Origin: Cladopsammia gracilis
Taxonomy: Eukaryota; Cnidaria; Anthozoa; Scleractinia; Dendrophylliidae
Direction: 5' to 3'
Length of the DNA stretch: 64,000 nucleotides
Assembly (NCBI GenBank): GCA_022457155.1
Contig: JAJGOT010000414.1
Coordinates: forward strand, 651,001 to 715,000
Position numbers and translations under genes: made by a program. The notes below the pieces were generated by a model, which was not told the origin of the DNA, made no database searches, and saw nothing but the letters and a program-made list of their open reading frames with translations. Positions 1 through 13,700 of this stretch are shown here, piece after piece; position 1 is the stretch's first letter; each line of letters begins with the position of its first letter.

Positions 1-63
1 TCAGCCAGGACATTCTCCACTTAATACACCACACCATCCACTGAAGATAAGCATTTCACTTAC

Positions 64-368
64 ATTTGCTGTTCCCAAGGTGTGATCAGTGGTTGGTCCT
101 GTCCCTATACTAGGTGTTCTTCCCTTTTTCCGCCTCCAGTTAAAGTTATCTGTGCCTGTCGACTGTCGCCAACCCTTGAAGCAAATACCCTCAAATGTAC
201 AATTTGAGCCACAAGGGAGTTCATCAGAGTTATCGCCACAGTCATCTTTGAAGTTACAGATCTGAGCCTTGTCGACACATCGAAGGTTCTTACAGACGTA
301 CTGCTGCAGACCGCAAGATGTTCCAGTTGGCCGTGTGTGGAAGCCAAACGGAGGTGTTGTTGGCTGAC
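64..368 (-). CDS. Exon w64: LDLa13 and start of MAM23
   Basis: Phase 1 to 0. A Pro/Thr linker ([17 protein letters not shown]) leads into LDLa, with CGLQQYVC, then [16 protein letters not shown] carrying the calcium box. The MAM opening follows ([32 protein letters not shown]). The donor AAT|GTAAGTG gives phase 0, whereas the opening part of every other MAM with a visible end leaves in phase 1. A weaker donor 4 nt further on (TAA|GTGAAA) would restore phase 1, so the low-coordinate border is slightly uncertain. The rest of MAM23 lies off the left edge. Confidence 0.85.
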
Positions 369-3300
369 CTTCAAGGAAGAATTTGCATAAAGAATGATAA
401 ATCCTTCCATGGACAACATACCTTTCTCAAGAATATTTAATGGACCAAACAATACCTTATAGAGAATAAACTACCTGGCATAGTGCAGTCGGTACAAATC
501 TGGCATCCAGTTGTTAGAGAAACATCATCAATTGATATGTCACCCTGATAACCATTTCCTCGCACTCCTTCAATCACAAACTGGAAGTCATCTTTACTGA
601 ACTGCACTTGCACTAAGGCACGGTACCAGAAGTCACCCTGGGCTCCTGTGATGTTCAGCATGGGGCTTGACAGACCTCCTGCATAGTAACTTGTTCGTTT
701 GCGCACAAGAAGGCTACCAATGTGATTCCCCTTCATGTGGTAGTAGAATCGAAGGTAGCAGTTGGATGAGGTACTCTTCAAGATGGGTGAGTTGATACGT
801 GCATTGTCTCCGGTTTTACGTGGCCATGACGTCTCGATGTACATGTAGTGACCTGACGGAGAAGACAAATTTACAGCAACCAGTGAGGTAAAGATGCAGC
901 CAGTATGTGTCTTTTAACGAAACACTGAATTAACTAAGGCAATTTAATTTCTTTTTAAGTCGTGAATACGACTTATCGTGGTTACTGGAAAAAGTCACTC
1001 GCTCATCGTAAACTTTATATTAAATTTATATTAAATTGTTGATATGTTACACTTCGGTAAGTAAACGTCCGCCATTACGATCCTTGTGTTTACGAATATT
1101 CGATGAGACGAAACGTCGGTTTGGGAAAACGTTGGGGTTCTTTTACTTGTTATTATTGTTTGGCAAGGATATCTGACATTAATAATGAAGGAAAAGGTAA
1201 GTTTGTCCCGTAATTTTCATTTTCGCTAGTAAACACATTCCTTCGTGTGATGCTGACCTCTGACCTATTTTGTGTAGGGTAGGAAAAGGTCCGATGTTTG
1301 TTTCATATTCACGACTTCGCTCGCAAGGAGCCTTTGATTAAATATATCCAAGGGAAATACTTTTCTGCTTGAGATTCTGCGAAGGTATGGGTGGCTGGAG
1401 TTTGAGATAGTGTAAGCCTTCTGTAGATGAAACATTTCCCTCCACAATTTTATATAATAATAATAATTTATTTCTTTAGTGCAAAATCACTACTTGTCCT
1501 AAGCGCTTTGCAATACACCACTTTCATAATGGCGGCCGATTTATTTATTCTTTTATATATATGTTAATTAGCCTTTCTGGCCTCGTTGGCGTGTGCAAAA
1601 TTCAAAAGAATTTTTAATCTAAAACGAGGCCAGTGAGATTAATTAGCATACATATAAAAGAATAAATAAATCGGCCGCCATTATGAAAGTGGTGTACTTT
1701 ACATATATAAACAATCCTGGACTTAAAAATGTTTGGTGTGTTAAAAATAAAAAGATATTAAAAAGTTGACACTGGCTAAAAATGTTGTTTTGGACGTTTC
1801 GGCAACTACTGTTGCCTTCTTCAGCAAAAGATAAAAATGCAAATGTCCAACGGCGTCCTGATGGTATAAGATACATGCAAATATTAAATCGCACCTCGAA
1901 AGAATATTTTGAGGTGAAACAAAAGTCTCTAGAGCATTCTTAATTATTTCTACAAATTGTTAATGTTATTGTAAACGTTTGGAAGCGCTATGTGTTCGTT
2001 TATAGCGTTCGTGTTACGCACGGAATGCCAAGCTTCAAGAATTAGTCTTTGTCGCCATGCTGATGATCTGTCAACAATTTCGACGCTCGTCAAATCTATT
2101 TGGTGGCTGTGGAGCATGTGGTGTTTGGCCAACAAAGAGTTTTTATCCAATGTTGCTATAGCCTTTGCGTGCTCTTTCACGCGTGATTTTAGCGCGCGCG
2201 ATGTCTGACCAAAATTGTCGAAATTGTTGACAGATCATCGGCATGGCGACAAAGACTAATTCTTGAAGCTTGGCATTCCGTGCGTAACGCGAACGCTATA
2301 AACGAACACATAGCGCTTCCAAACGTTTACAATAACATTAAGAATTTGTAGAAATAACGGTAAATAAAAACTAACCAATTTGACCCTAAATACTGTAGCA
2401 CTGATTCACAGTATTTAGGGTTAAGCACTAATTCAAATTGGTTAGCTTTTAGTTACTGTGAAGGGTGAGAACAATGTTCGGTGTTCGGCGTTCGGCAAAT
2501 TCTACATCTCGTTCAATGCTTTGCATATTTACCAGGCCGGCCTATCCTTTACCCTGCTTTAGAGTCAAAATACTCAGCGCGTTCTACTTATTATTATTAT
2601 TTGGGAATGACTTTCATTATTCGAGAACGGATTCCATTATTGAAATCAAAATACATACACAAAATTCAGGTTTTAAATTGATTATTGGAATCTTCCAACG
2701 GTAGTCTCAATCGAAATAAGGAATGCTGATTGGTTTGTTATTGACATCAGGCGAATGTTCACATGCAAAGCATGCAACAGTTGACGGCTTGACACATCTG
2801 ACCTATTTTTGTTTGCTCGACAAAAATTAACCACTGAGTATTTTTTGACGTAAAGAAGCTCTGCATTTACAAAACTCCGAAGAAGAATTCTTAAAATGCT
2901 AGTGTGCTGGTACTGAAAGAGAAATTTTCACCAAAAGTGAGGAAAATTTCCTATGAAATCCAACCGACCGAACTCTCTGAAACCAACAGCGGCCAACAGT
3001 TGCGTATTTCGCCCGTGAACTTTTGACTCACGTCAGTAAATAAACCAATCAACATTCGTTATTTCGAATGAGGCTACCATTGGAAGATTCCAATAATCAA
3101 TTTAAAACCTGAATTTTGTATGTATTTTGATTTCAATAATGCAATCCGTTCCCGATTAATGAAAGTCATTCCCAAATAATACGCAGAACGTGCTGAGTAT
3201 TTTAACTGTAATGGGTACAACAAATACAAACTGTTTAAAGACCAATACCTTTCTTAGATTGGGTTGTATGATCCGTTGTGGGACCAGTGCCATAGGAATA

Positions 3301-6300
3301 AGTTCCTGCAGTGGCCACAGTCCAATCAAATTTGTCATCAGAACTCTGCGTGTACAGGCACATTCCATGTTCAAAATCACACTGTCCAGATTGATAAGCC
3401 AAACAGTTTGACTCATCTGACGTGTCACCCACCATACAGTCAGCATTGAAATCACACAACGAAGTCTTGGGAATACAGCCGCCCTGGGCACATCTGGGGA
3501 AGAAAATAAGGTCACGTGAGTCTGAAGGTCAAATTGGGGCAGCTACCATTCTATTTCAATGAAAGGAAATAAAACATTTCCACACTTTTTGCTATTAAAA
3601 CGAATCGTTCAATTTATGTTCAAACCGAACCATGGCACCAACTCTCTTATAATAATAAAAGTTAGCTTGTATGTGAGCAATGCTTAATTTAAGGGTAACA
3701 AACCGAAGAATTCACGCAGACTGACAAAGTCGAACCAGCCGTACTGATGAGGATAGAATATTGGCAACAAATTGATGAACTCCACGGTCACAAGACACAA
3801 GGCAATTGACCTGCAAAAATCAGCTTAAACGTGATGCAAAATATAATGCAAATTCAAGGTTAACTTTCCCTAAATTGCATTTGAAAGAAGATCCTTTCAG
3901 TATACTCACTGGAATTGATCAGCATTGCACTTCTTAGTTATGTCCAGAGGTTGACATTTTAGGAATTCAATATCATCTAATGCAATATCTCCTTGGTAAC
4001 CATAGTTTCTCTTAGCTTCAAAGATAACCTGCAGAGGAAACAGAAATGAATTTGAATAACCTACAATTCTCGTCACATTTTTTGGGACACACGTGGGTCT
4101 CCCTCCCTTCTCAATGTTGGTTTGACATTTAGTGTTCTCAAACTCATTAATAATTCATGACGAGAACACAAAGGAAATCACTACCGTGAAGGAGGTTTTG
4201 AAATCGTTTCTTAATTTGCATAGATTTTGGCGATTTTATTCCTTCGTTTTCTCCGCATTTAACGATCAGTTTGAGAAGCTATAGAGCGTATGCACTCACG
4301 TGGCAAACAGCTATGCAAATTTATTGGAACAAAAGAAAGTGTTAACATAAGAAAAGCGTTCAAATCCCACAGGATTGTTTTGGTACACCAACATGGCCGC
4401 CGTTCTATTGTTTTGGTACACCAATATGGCCGCCGTGACGTCATGTGCATACGCTCTATATCAAACACTCGAAACAGTGTTTCATAAGATTTCCAAACAC
4501 CTTGAAGTGGTTTAAAAAAACTCGGCTGCGCCTCGTTTTTCCAATCCACTTCTCGGTGTTTGGAAATGTGATGAAACACTGTTCCTCGTGTTTGATATAT
4601 TACATCTCAGAGCCGTAAAATGCAACATTGGGAGGGAAGGACGCCAACTGTCGGTGAATATGTTTTGAGCGTGAGATGCCCTAACAAAATGTGACGAGGA
4701 TTGTAGTACACCAAACTTCACATGGCCCCATTTTGGTTAAAATCTGAAGCCTCTAACCAGGCTGGTGTCTTTTTGGTCGCCTCATATGGAAAATGCTTCC
4801 AGCGTGACCGCTCTAAACGTTCTGACTAAAAGCGTGTTGACACCTTAAAACCATACCTTAAAGAGCTGTCTTGAACCAATCACAAGCCGAGCATTTTGCC
4901 ATTTATTTCCCTGGTTTCCCTTCTTGGACCACATCACTGGCTGAGATCCATCTATGAATGCATATTTCACTGAAAGTGTTCCAACACTTGAGCCATACAT
5001 GTGGTACCAGAAGGAGAGAATACATTGTGGTCCTGTCTGTCCAATCATAGGTGTTGTCAACGGAGCTCTGTCATTAGCAGATCCCCCTGAGCTCTCGGCA
5101 TAAATGTACCATCCTGACAGGGTTCCTATTAAAAAAAAAACATTTAAAAACTGATTTTATAGTACTTTGATACAGCAGTTGACTCTTCTAGGATAACACA
5201 ATCGAATCACATTATTTTAATGATGAACATAATAAACGAAGATACTACAATAAAATACAAATATCAATTGTCAAACTCCCTTCCAAAAAATGCTCCAACA
5301 GTGTGGCTAGGATGGATGGAGTGTATTTTTAAAGATTTTTGTGTGACGTTCTAGATGGGTAAGTGTTACTTTAAGCAAGTTTCGTATGTTACTAAAAGGA
5401 CAAAAATAGTTTTTCAACGATATTCCATTTATTTAAAGTGTGCAAAAACAAGGAGTCCCAATACCTGAGGTGTGGTCTACTGTGGGTCCTGTACCAGTAG
5501 TACCTGTTCGACCCTGCTGGGCTAACCATGTGTAGGCCAAGGCACGTCGTTTCCGTGTGGGATTACTTACATACCAGTTACAGAAGTCGCCACTGTCAAA
5601 GGTACAGCGGGGCTTGACACACTTGCCTTCATCTGAACCATCTTGACAATTGCTTTGGAAGTTGCAAACCTGAGAAACAACAGTTTTGTATTAGCCCTTT
5701 AAGTCCCAGGAGTACTAAGAAAATTTCCAAATTTCATAGTAAAAAAAAATTGAGAAACAAATGGTACCATGCAAAAGTACTGCTGAAGAGGTTTCATTTG
5801 AATGGTCATACCACAGGATTTCGTCAACAGACTCAAAAGTTAGAACTACATTATGTGTCTCCATAATTGACTCTGGGATAAAAGAACAAGCCCTATAATT
5901 TTTATTGGGGGTGGTGCAAACCCCCCCCCATGTCTATGAAATCCCCAATTTTGACTGTTAAATTAAGGTGCACCTAACCCCTAATTTTTTTATTCGCCTA
6001 AATGAATGTGCTTGTTTTCTGGAGTGTATTTGTGAAAAAATTTTTGTATTTGGTGAAATCCTCTATTTTCTGTGACCTGTTGAAATTTCAAAAATCGTGC
6101 CAAAATGGAGCTGTGTTTGGTTCAGTACCGAGTTAAATGGGGCATAGGTCTAGTCACGTGACGTGACGTACTTTCGGGAACCATTTCCTTCATTTTTGCG
6201 CGAATCGAGTGTAAATACTGTGCTTTAGTCGTGCAAAACTCGTGCAAAAAAGATGATGCTTTCTTTGGGGAAATTTCGGTTCCTGAATCTACATCATATC

Positions 6301-9300
6301 AGGCACTCGCCCCAGATCCCATGTTGTTCGGTACTGAACCAAATTATCCTCCAATTCAACAGGTCACAGAAAATAGAGGATTTCACCAAATCCAAAATTT
6401 TTTCACAGATACACTCCAGAAAACAAGCACATTCATTTAGGCGAATAAAAAAATAGGGGTTAGGTGCACTTTAAAGCTTTGTGAGTGGTTCCCCGAGGTT
6501 GCTGTTTTTGAAATTAAATTGTATTTTTTGCGACTTTTCAAGAGGTCAGTGGGCATGTTTCTAAAGTGCAGCATGTCAAAGTTAGTGTTACCTATGTGCG
6601 GAAAATGAAAACAGCAGGGACTTGACTGGCACAACTGAATTGAATTATGAGTGTTTCCCTAAGGGTGCTGCTTTAAAAGTGAAATGGAATTTTTTGCCAC
6701 TTTTCAGGAGGTTATTAGGCCTGTTCCTCTAGTGCAGGATGTGTAAGTCAGTGTTACCTGTGTGCTGAGAATGCAAACAGCAGGGCCTTGACTAGCACAA
6801 TTGAATTCGGCACTGCTACACTGGTGAGGACGTGTGGTTGCTGGCTGAGGAGTTGGTGTGGCTGGAGGGGCAATCGGCAGTTTTCCACTGAATGCAGTGC
6901 AGCCAGGAGTGAAGGAGACATCATCAATGCCAATGTCGCCAGTGTAACTATCACCACGAACTCCTTCAAATATCACCTAACAAAGTTCAAACAAAAGTAG
7001 CAGTGTAACGAGTTTGCAGCAAGAAAGTTGAACATAGGTTTTTTGCTACTTAACTATCTGTTCAGTATTGTCTATCATTGCAAAATGTTTTAGTTATCCT
7101 CAATGTAATTATCCTATAGATCACCTAGGATTTCTCTCAACTATTTGTAACATTGATTTTGGGTGCTTGCCATCTGTAGGAAAAAACTGGTTGGGGTGAC
7201 CATTACATAATGGTAAGTGATTTACCAAATTTACCGACCACCGAACGAGATTGCACTTACCATTTAAATACACCATTTCCCTATCCTGGTACCCAGACCG
7301 TTAACTCGATTTAGCGATTTGAATGTTTCTTAATTCAAATGGTAAGGAAATTTCTAACGTTCCATTCTGAAATGGAAAAATAGGACTTCATGTACCTCTG
7401 GAGATATTCCACAATTTCCGAACGGATTTTCCAGAAATTGTCTGATCCATTTGACTTTCAACCGAAATTTCTGGATTTTTTTTGGCTAAATGGTAAGCAC
7501 CCTTTAGGTTAAGAAACTAAAATCAAACCTGGAAGGCTTTGTTGGAAGACAGTTGGACCACTGCCCTGTTCCATATGGCCCCTAGAGAACCCACTTTGCT
7601 CCAAACTGTCTGTTGTACACTTCCATTCTGGTATGTCCTGATGTACACGTTGAGTTTCTCAGCTGAATCACCATACATGTGGTAAAAGAAACGCATTTTG
7701 CAGGGTTCTGATCCAGGTGATGTTCCTTGGAAGTTCCGGCTCACAAGCCAAGCCTTGTCACCATATTTTCGTGGCCAGGATGTTTCAATATACATGTAGT
7801 AGCCAGTTTGTGTAGTATGGTCTGTTGGAGGACCAGTGTTGAACGACGATGTTGCACCTGTTTGGGTAACAAATTATTGCTTATGTCAAAGTACCTGAGT
7901 GGTATTCTAAAGTAGGTCTTGCAAGCCTCAACAACTATTTTTGTTATTAATAAATCTTCCAAGTCAATGGCATAGTGTAACCTTAATAGGTTTTCACATT
8001 CATCTAGTACAAACCCACCGCTACCAAATTACCAAGAACAGGAGAATGACTGTCATTTAGTGAACAATGTATATAATTTCTCTTTGAAATAATGTTTATC
8101 ATGTTTTGAGTGAATGTCACCCACTTTTTACTTTAGATGCCAAGCTATAGCAAGATTTGACATCCAGTGAGTACACTCACTCTTAAGTTTTAATTTAAAC
8201 CAATCATTTTTAATCATATTTTTGGTGTCTCTGGAAACAAGGAAGTTTAATTAAATGGGGTCTGAGGGTGAGGTCCATAAACTTTAATGAGTGGATTTCG
8301 GTTTCTGTTTTATAGGTGACCCATAGGTTACCATTATAATTCAGTATTAAAAATAATACATTTTTACTTTTACTTCAGAGAGACTTCAGGACTAACATTA
8401 GGCAGCTTAAGCAACCACGACGGTGACAGCAGCGAGAACGGCACAAAACAATAGGTTTAATGAGCGAAAACAATGCCTCTGCACGTGCGTTTTACATTTT
8501 GGTACATTTCTTTGCTGCTCCCTGCAAAACAACAACGTCAAATGATCAAATTATAGGTTTTGCGGAGAACGTGAACACGCGACGGTTAATTTTCCTTCCT
8601 CCATTTGAACTGGTAAGCCATTCCTTCAAATTTAGCCCCTGGATAATCCAGACACATCAGACAAACTAAACAAATTGGAACAACTGCAAAGTAGTTTAAA
8701 AAGCGCGAATACTTTTTTCAATTGACGTTTTCCACGGTGTTGCCGTCGTTGTTGCTTAAGCTCTCTAATATCAAAACACTCACCCCGTCTTCGAGACCAA
8801 TTGAAGTCATCCTCAGTACTCTGAGTCCAATCACAAAAGCCTTGACTAAAATCACACCTCGTGGTGTATGAACCTGCAAAAGATAATTTAAGGTTTCTAC
8901 CATATTATTTTTATTCAAAATCTAACTGGGAAATTTCAACTAAAACATGTGATAGTAATGGTGACACTAACATAATCAGTACGCAATCATAACGTCGCAA
9001 TTAACATTGTTTATTTAACTTTGCCTAACTAGAATACAAAAACTGATATACATAAAAATTATTAGGCCGGGAGACCACTACAGCCTGGCAATTACAGTGG
9101 ATCCTACATCGTGAGACAAACGATTATTATTTGCTTAGCAAATATTGTTAAAGTAGAATTTCGTTGACACAAAGTCTGGATAACTTATATATTCGTTTCC
9201 TCAAACAGTACCACCTTCACCAGTGTTTTTTTTTTAGCTATTGTGATTCAACTAACGTAAATACCATTAACCGTACTTTAAAAACAAATACAATGTCAAT

Positions 9301-10550
9301 TGTCGTACCACAAAGAGATTCATCCGAGTTGTCACCACAGTCATCATTGAAATCACAAACGTAATCCTTCTGTACGCACGATTTTCGTGTACAGGTAAAC
9401 TCTGGACAGCTACTTTGAACTCGAGGAAGAGCACAATCGATGAACTGGATGTCATCAATAGCAATGTCCCCGCTGTAGGTTCGACCACGGATACCTAGAA
9501 AGGAGCAAAACATGAATTTAAAATAATGACACCAAACTAGACTGTTTACTATTATTAATGGGAAAATATCAAACATTTCCCATTACACCCAATAAATTTA
9601 TTACATTTATTACATAACGTTAATTAACTCTTTAAGCCCTGATCGTGCCATGTGGCACATAATCACACAACTTGTTCAATATCTGGTCAATCTCAATGAA
9701 TTTTGGCCAGGAAAATGGTCTTGGAAAAATCTACCCATTAAACACATAAAATCGTACCCCCCCCCCCCCCCCCCTCCACCCCCCGCTACTCTATGTGATG
9801 TGATTGACCATCCCCCAAACATTTCAATGTTTTTTTTCGTAATGCATATGTGCTCTCAGATGAAACTCGTGCCATTCTACTCACTGAAAGCTGCAAAATG
9901 AGGTATAGTTTGGGGGTATACATTGTACCTAGAATGTATGAACACTGGGACTTTATTTTTACGTTTTCAACCCATTTCTATCCAAGCCGTAACTTCTTCC
10001 ATTTAAAATGGCATAAGTTATAAATTGTACTAATCAAAACCTTTCAAATGCATATCATACATGATCATAGAGTTTTTTTGTCACCGGTTTGAAAAAAAGG
10101 GGCGTTGCCTCGTGGCTTAAAGGGATGAAGGATGTTGGATCCCAGTTATTTTTGTTAATTGCCTAAATGTAAGCCTTCGGCATAAATAATACAAGGTGTG
10201 GAATCTGCATTTCTGGCATGTTCCAAAAACCACTTCCTTACCCTGGAAGAGAATCTGGAATGGTGCAACTTTCTTTCCAATTCCAATAACTCCTTTGCGC
10301 CACAAGTTGCCCTGGCTACCAGACTTTCTCCACCAAAGTGTCAGTCTGTTGCTAATGTTCAAGTACACATTCAGGGAACCAACTGATGAACCATACATGT
10401 GATACCAGAATGTCATCTTGCAGTTAGCATGTGCCTGGTAACGAAAATAAAAATATATTTTCTGCAGGACCTTTTGACAAAATTTGAACTTGAGCTATTC
10501 AAGGAAGAACAACATTACGGCTATATGACAATGGCCGTTTTTATACCAGA

Positions 10551-10581
<31 letters not shown>

Positions 10582-10706
10582 AACATTTGTAGTTCGTCTG
10601 GTTATGCGTCTCTAGTATAAGGACGGGCACAAGACGCATTATCCGTCTGGACGAACTATCTTTCGTAGTGCGCCGTTCATGACGCATTTTGAAAGATAGT
10701 TCGTCT

Positions 10707-10747
<41 letters not shown>

Positions 10748-13700
10748 ACATAACCAGACGAACTACAAATGTTTGCCCAAGTTCATCCAGACGGATAATG
10801 CGTCTCTAGTTGTTCGTCCCGTCTTTACACTAGACGCACAACATGACAAATGCATTATTCGTCTGGACGGATAATGCGTCTCTAGTATAAAAACGGCCAA
10901 TGAATATATGAATCAAATCACAAAATGTGAAATGTGGAAATGAAATACAGCAAAGAAATGTATGATCATAACTGCCATGAATGCAATTCGTTGGCAACTT
11001 TGTAGTAATGCAGACGTTGCCATCTCCAAACGATGTAAATTAAAAGATTGAAAAGACAATATACTACACTTACACGTACACCAACTTGCAACAAATTCCA
11101 TGACCACAATTTATGCAATAGATCGTTTTCACGTAACGTCACGAGAGATCCATTGCCATATTAGTAGGCCACTTCACGCACTTTTTCACCAAAAAACACG
11201 AAATTGCAGGCAGCAGTCATTTTCACTTTCCTTCAAAATGCGAAATTTACCGCCATCGCTGGTTATACGTCATGTAGACATAAGGTATATCGATAACTTT
11301 TTTACCATATTTCCATATTTGAGCAGTGTATCAATGTGTTGAATTATATCTACAGTTGTCGCATTTTAGAGATGAATACATGTACTTCGAGATTCAGTGA
11401 ATCATGTCTGCAACAATACAATTGGATCTCACTGGACGGTTGCTGACGTTTTTTTTTTAAGAAAACTGTGCTGAAAATATGAAAACATACCCAAATACCT
11501 ATGGTCATAAACAAGGAAGAAAATATCAACAAATTTTCAGTTGAAGGAAAAGAAGGTAAAAAGCTCCAATTAATTGACCCCAATCTAAAAAAAAAATAAG
11601 CAGATACGAATGTTATTAAATTACTCTTTTATGAATAATCCCTACCTTCTGGAACACAGGGCTGAGAAACCTAGCACGGTCACCAACACTGCCATATGAT
11701 GTTTCAATGTAAACGAAGTAGCCTTGATTGGTCCCAAGTGTATGATCTACAGAGGGGCCTGTACCAATACTTGGGGTTCTACCTTGCTTGCGCCTCCAGT
11801 CAAAGTTGTCTTTATCGGTGTTTGTCCAGCCACACTGGTTGCTCTCAAATGTGCACTTGGCAGCTGTAAGTGAGACAATCCAACATGAATCAATCAATGA
11901 ATTAATCAGTCAATACATATATCATCTTTTTTAACAGCTTAACTCATTTTTGGTCATTTTTACCGTTGAGCTCATTGAAGACATCTAAGGAAGCTAAGAG
12001 CCTGCATTTTACAAAATAATGCTAACACTAAATTAAATTGGACTTAAAACAGTGCAGTCAATGAGGAAAATGTCTATCGATGTTAACCATAGACCACTCT
12101 AAAATGGAAACATATTGTCTTCGCTGTCATATTATATACATCACTCATTTCATTTTAATTATCAGTTGCACCATACTTACGGCAAGACCTCTCATCAGAG
12201 CGATCAACACAATCCAAGTTGAAGTCACAGACTTGGCCAAGTGTGATACATTTACCGTCGCTGACACAAGCAAACTGAGATGGTCTGCAGTTGTTGGGGG
12301 CAGCCGTGGTGACTGGTGCCACAGTTGTATTAACGGCTGGTAATGTGCCACTGTATAACTGGCAACTTGGTTTAATGGCAATGCTAAGATCATCAATAGC
12401 AATGTCACCCTGGTATCCTTTGCCTCTGGTGGCTGGAAAATCAAGCAGATTGTTATAACATAATTAAACAATTAAGAAACACAGCATCGTGTAAGAAGGC
12501 CATTGATATGCATGAACATTAATTTTTTCTAATCAGCACTGCTTTGTGCATGGCCTCAATATAGTGGACTTCACAGGGGATGTCAAACGTAGTCCAATTC
12601 ATATGCATATCCTCAAATATGTCTGTTTTTCACATTTTTGTATTGTCTCAAGATTATGTAGCCTAAATCTCAGACGGTCAGAGTGAGATTGTTTGAAAGT
12701 GAGAGCGATCCACCTCAGACTATCTGGGAATCAGAATGCATCAACATCGATAAGACATCACCTATGTTACTCATCAACATCAATACATCAGGGTACATCA
12801 TCTATTTTACTGACCTTCAACAACAACTTGGAATGGCTGATTGGCATTCGTCACTTTGACTTCTGCTCGATTCCAGTTATCTCCAATATTGCCAGAAATA
12901 TTTGCCATTGTTGTGAGTGGTCCATTTGTTGTGGTACGCATATAAACTACTAAAGCATTGATATGACGGCCATACATGTGATAGAACATACGAAGGGTAC
13001 ATTGTCCTTTAAGAATTGGGCTGCCAAGTCTGGCACGGTCCCCAAACTTCTTACCAGACGTTTCTATGTACAAATAGTAGCCTGAAAAGAGTAGAACATT
13101 ACTAATTACAACTCAACAATACACAAAAGGAAGCAGGGTTAAAGACAAACTCCAAATGCTTAATAAATGCTAATAACTACAGGTACAGGCATCTATTTTA
13201 GTTTCAAATGAATTCAGGAGGTTTCTTTCATTGAACACCATCCAAAACAAAAATGCATGATAAACAAGTTTGCTGTTATTGTAATTACCTAGCAGACCTC
13301 ACTCAGATTTCTAGTATGGAATTATCCACAATGTAAAATCAATACTTACAGACTAGGTAAGTATGCGAAGAAGTTTTAACATTTGAATCTGTGAATTAAA
13401 TCTTTAACTGTGACCATTCAAATGAAAACTGCTGGGCAGAACTTACAAATGGAATTTTCAAGGCTTTTTTAAAATTTTGAATTTGAAAGAAATTAACAGG
13501 TTTAACCCACTGACACCCAGAGTCAATGATGGAGACATGCGAGTTTGTTCTAAATGCTGTTGTGACTATTCAAATTAAACCTTTTCGGCAGTACTTTTGC
13601 ATGGCACCATTTGTTTTTCAATAATTGTTTTACAAAACTAAAATTTGGGATTTTTCTTGAAGTTTGATGCCTACCTGCTGGAGTACCCAGGGTGTGATCC

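Noticed and set aside
105..452. 115-codon minus-strand frame over exon w64
   Set aside because: It is a different frame from the LDLa/MAM reading and contains no family motif; a shadow of the real exon.
3156..3515. 119-codon minus-strand frame over exon w62
   Set aside because: Out of frame with the LDLa/MAM coding and runs into the MITE arm.
12145..12471. 108-codon minus-strand frame over exon w52
   Set aside because: Shadow of the LDLa9 exon; lacks cysteine spacing in this frame.
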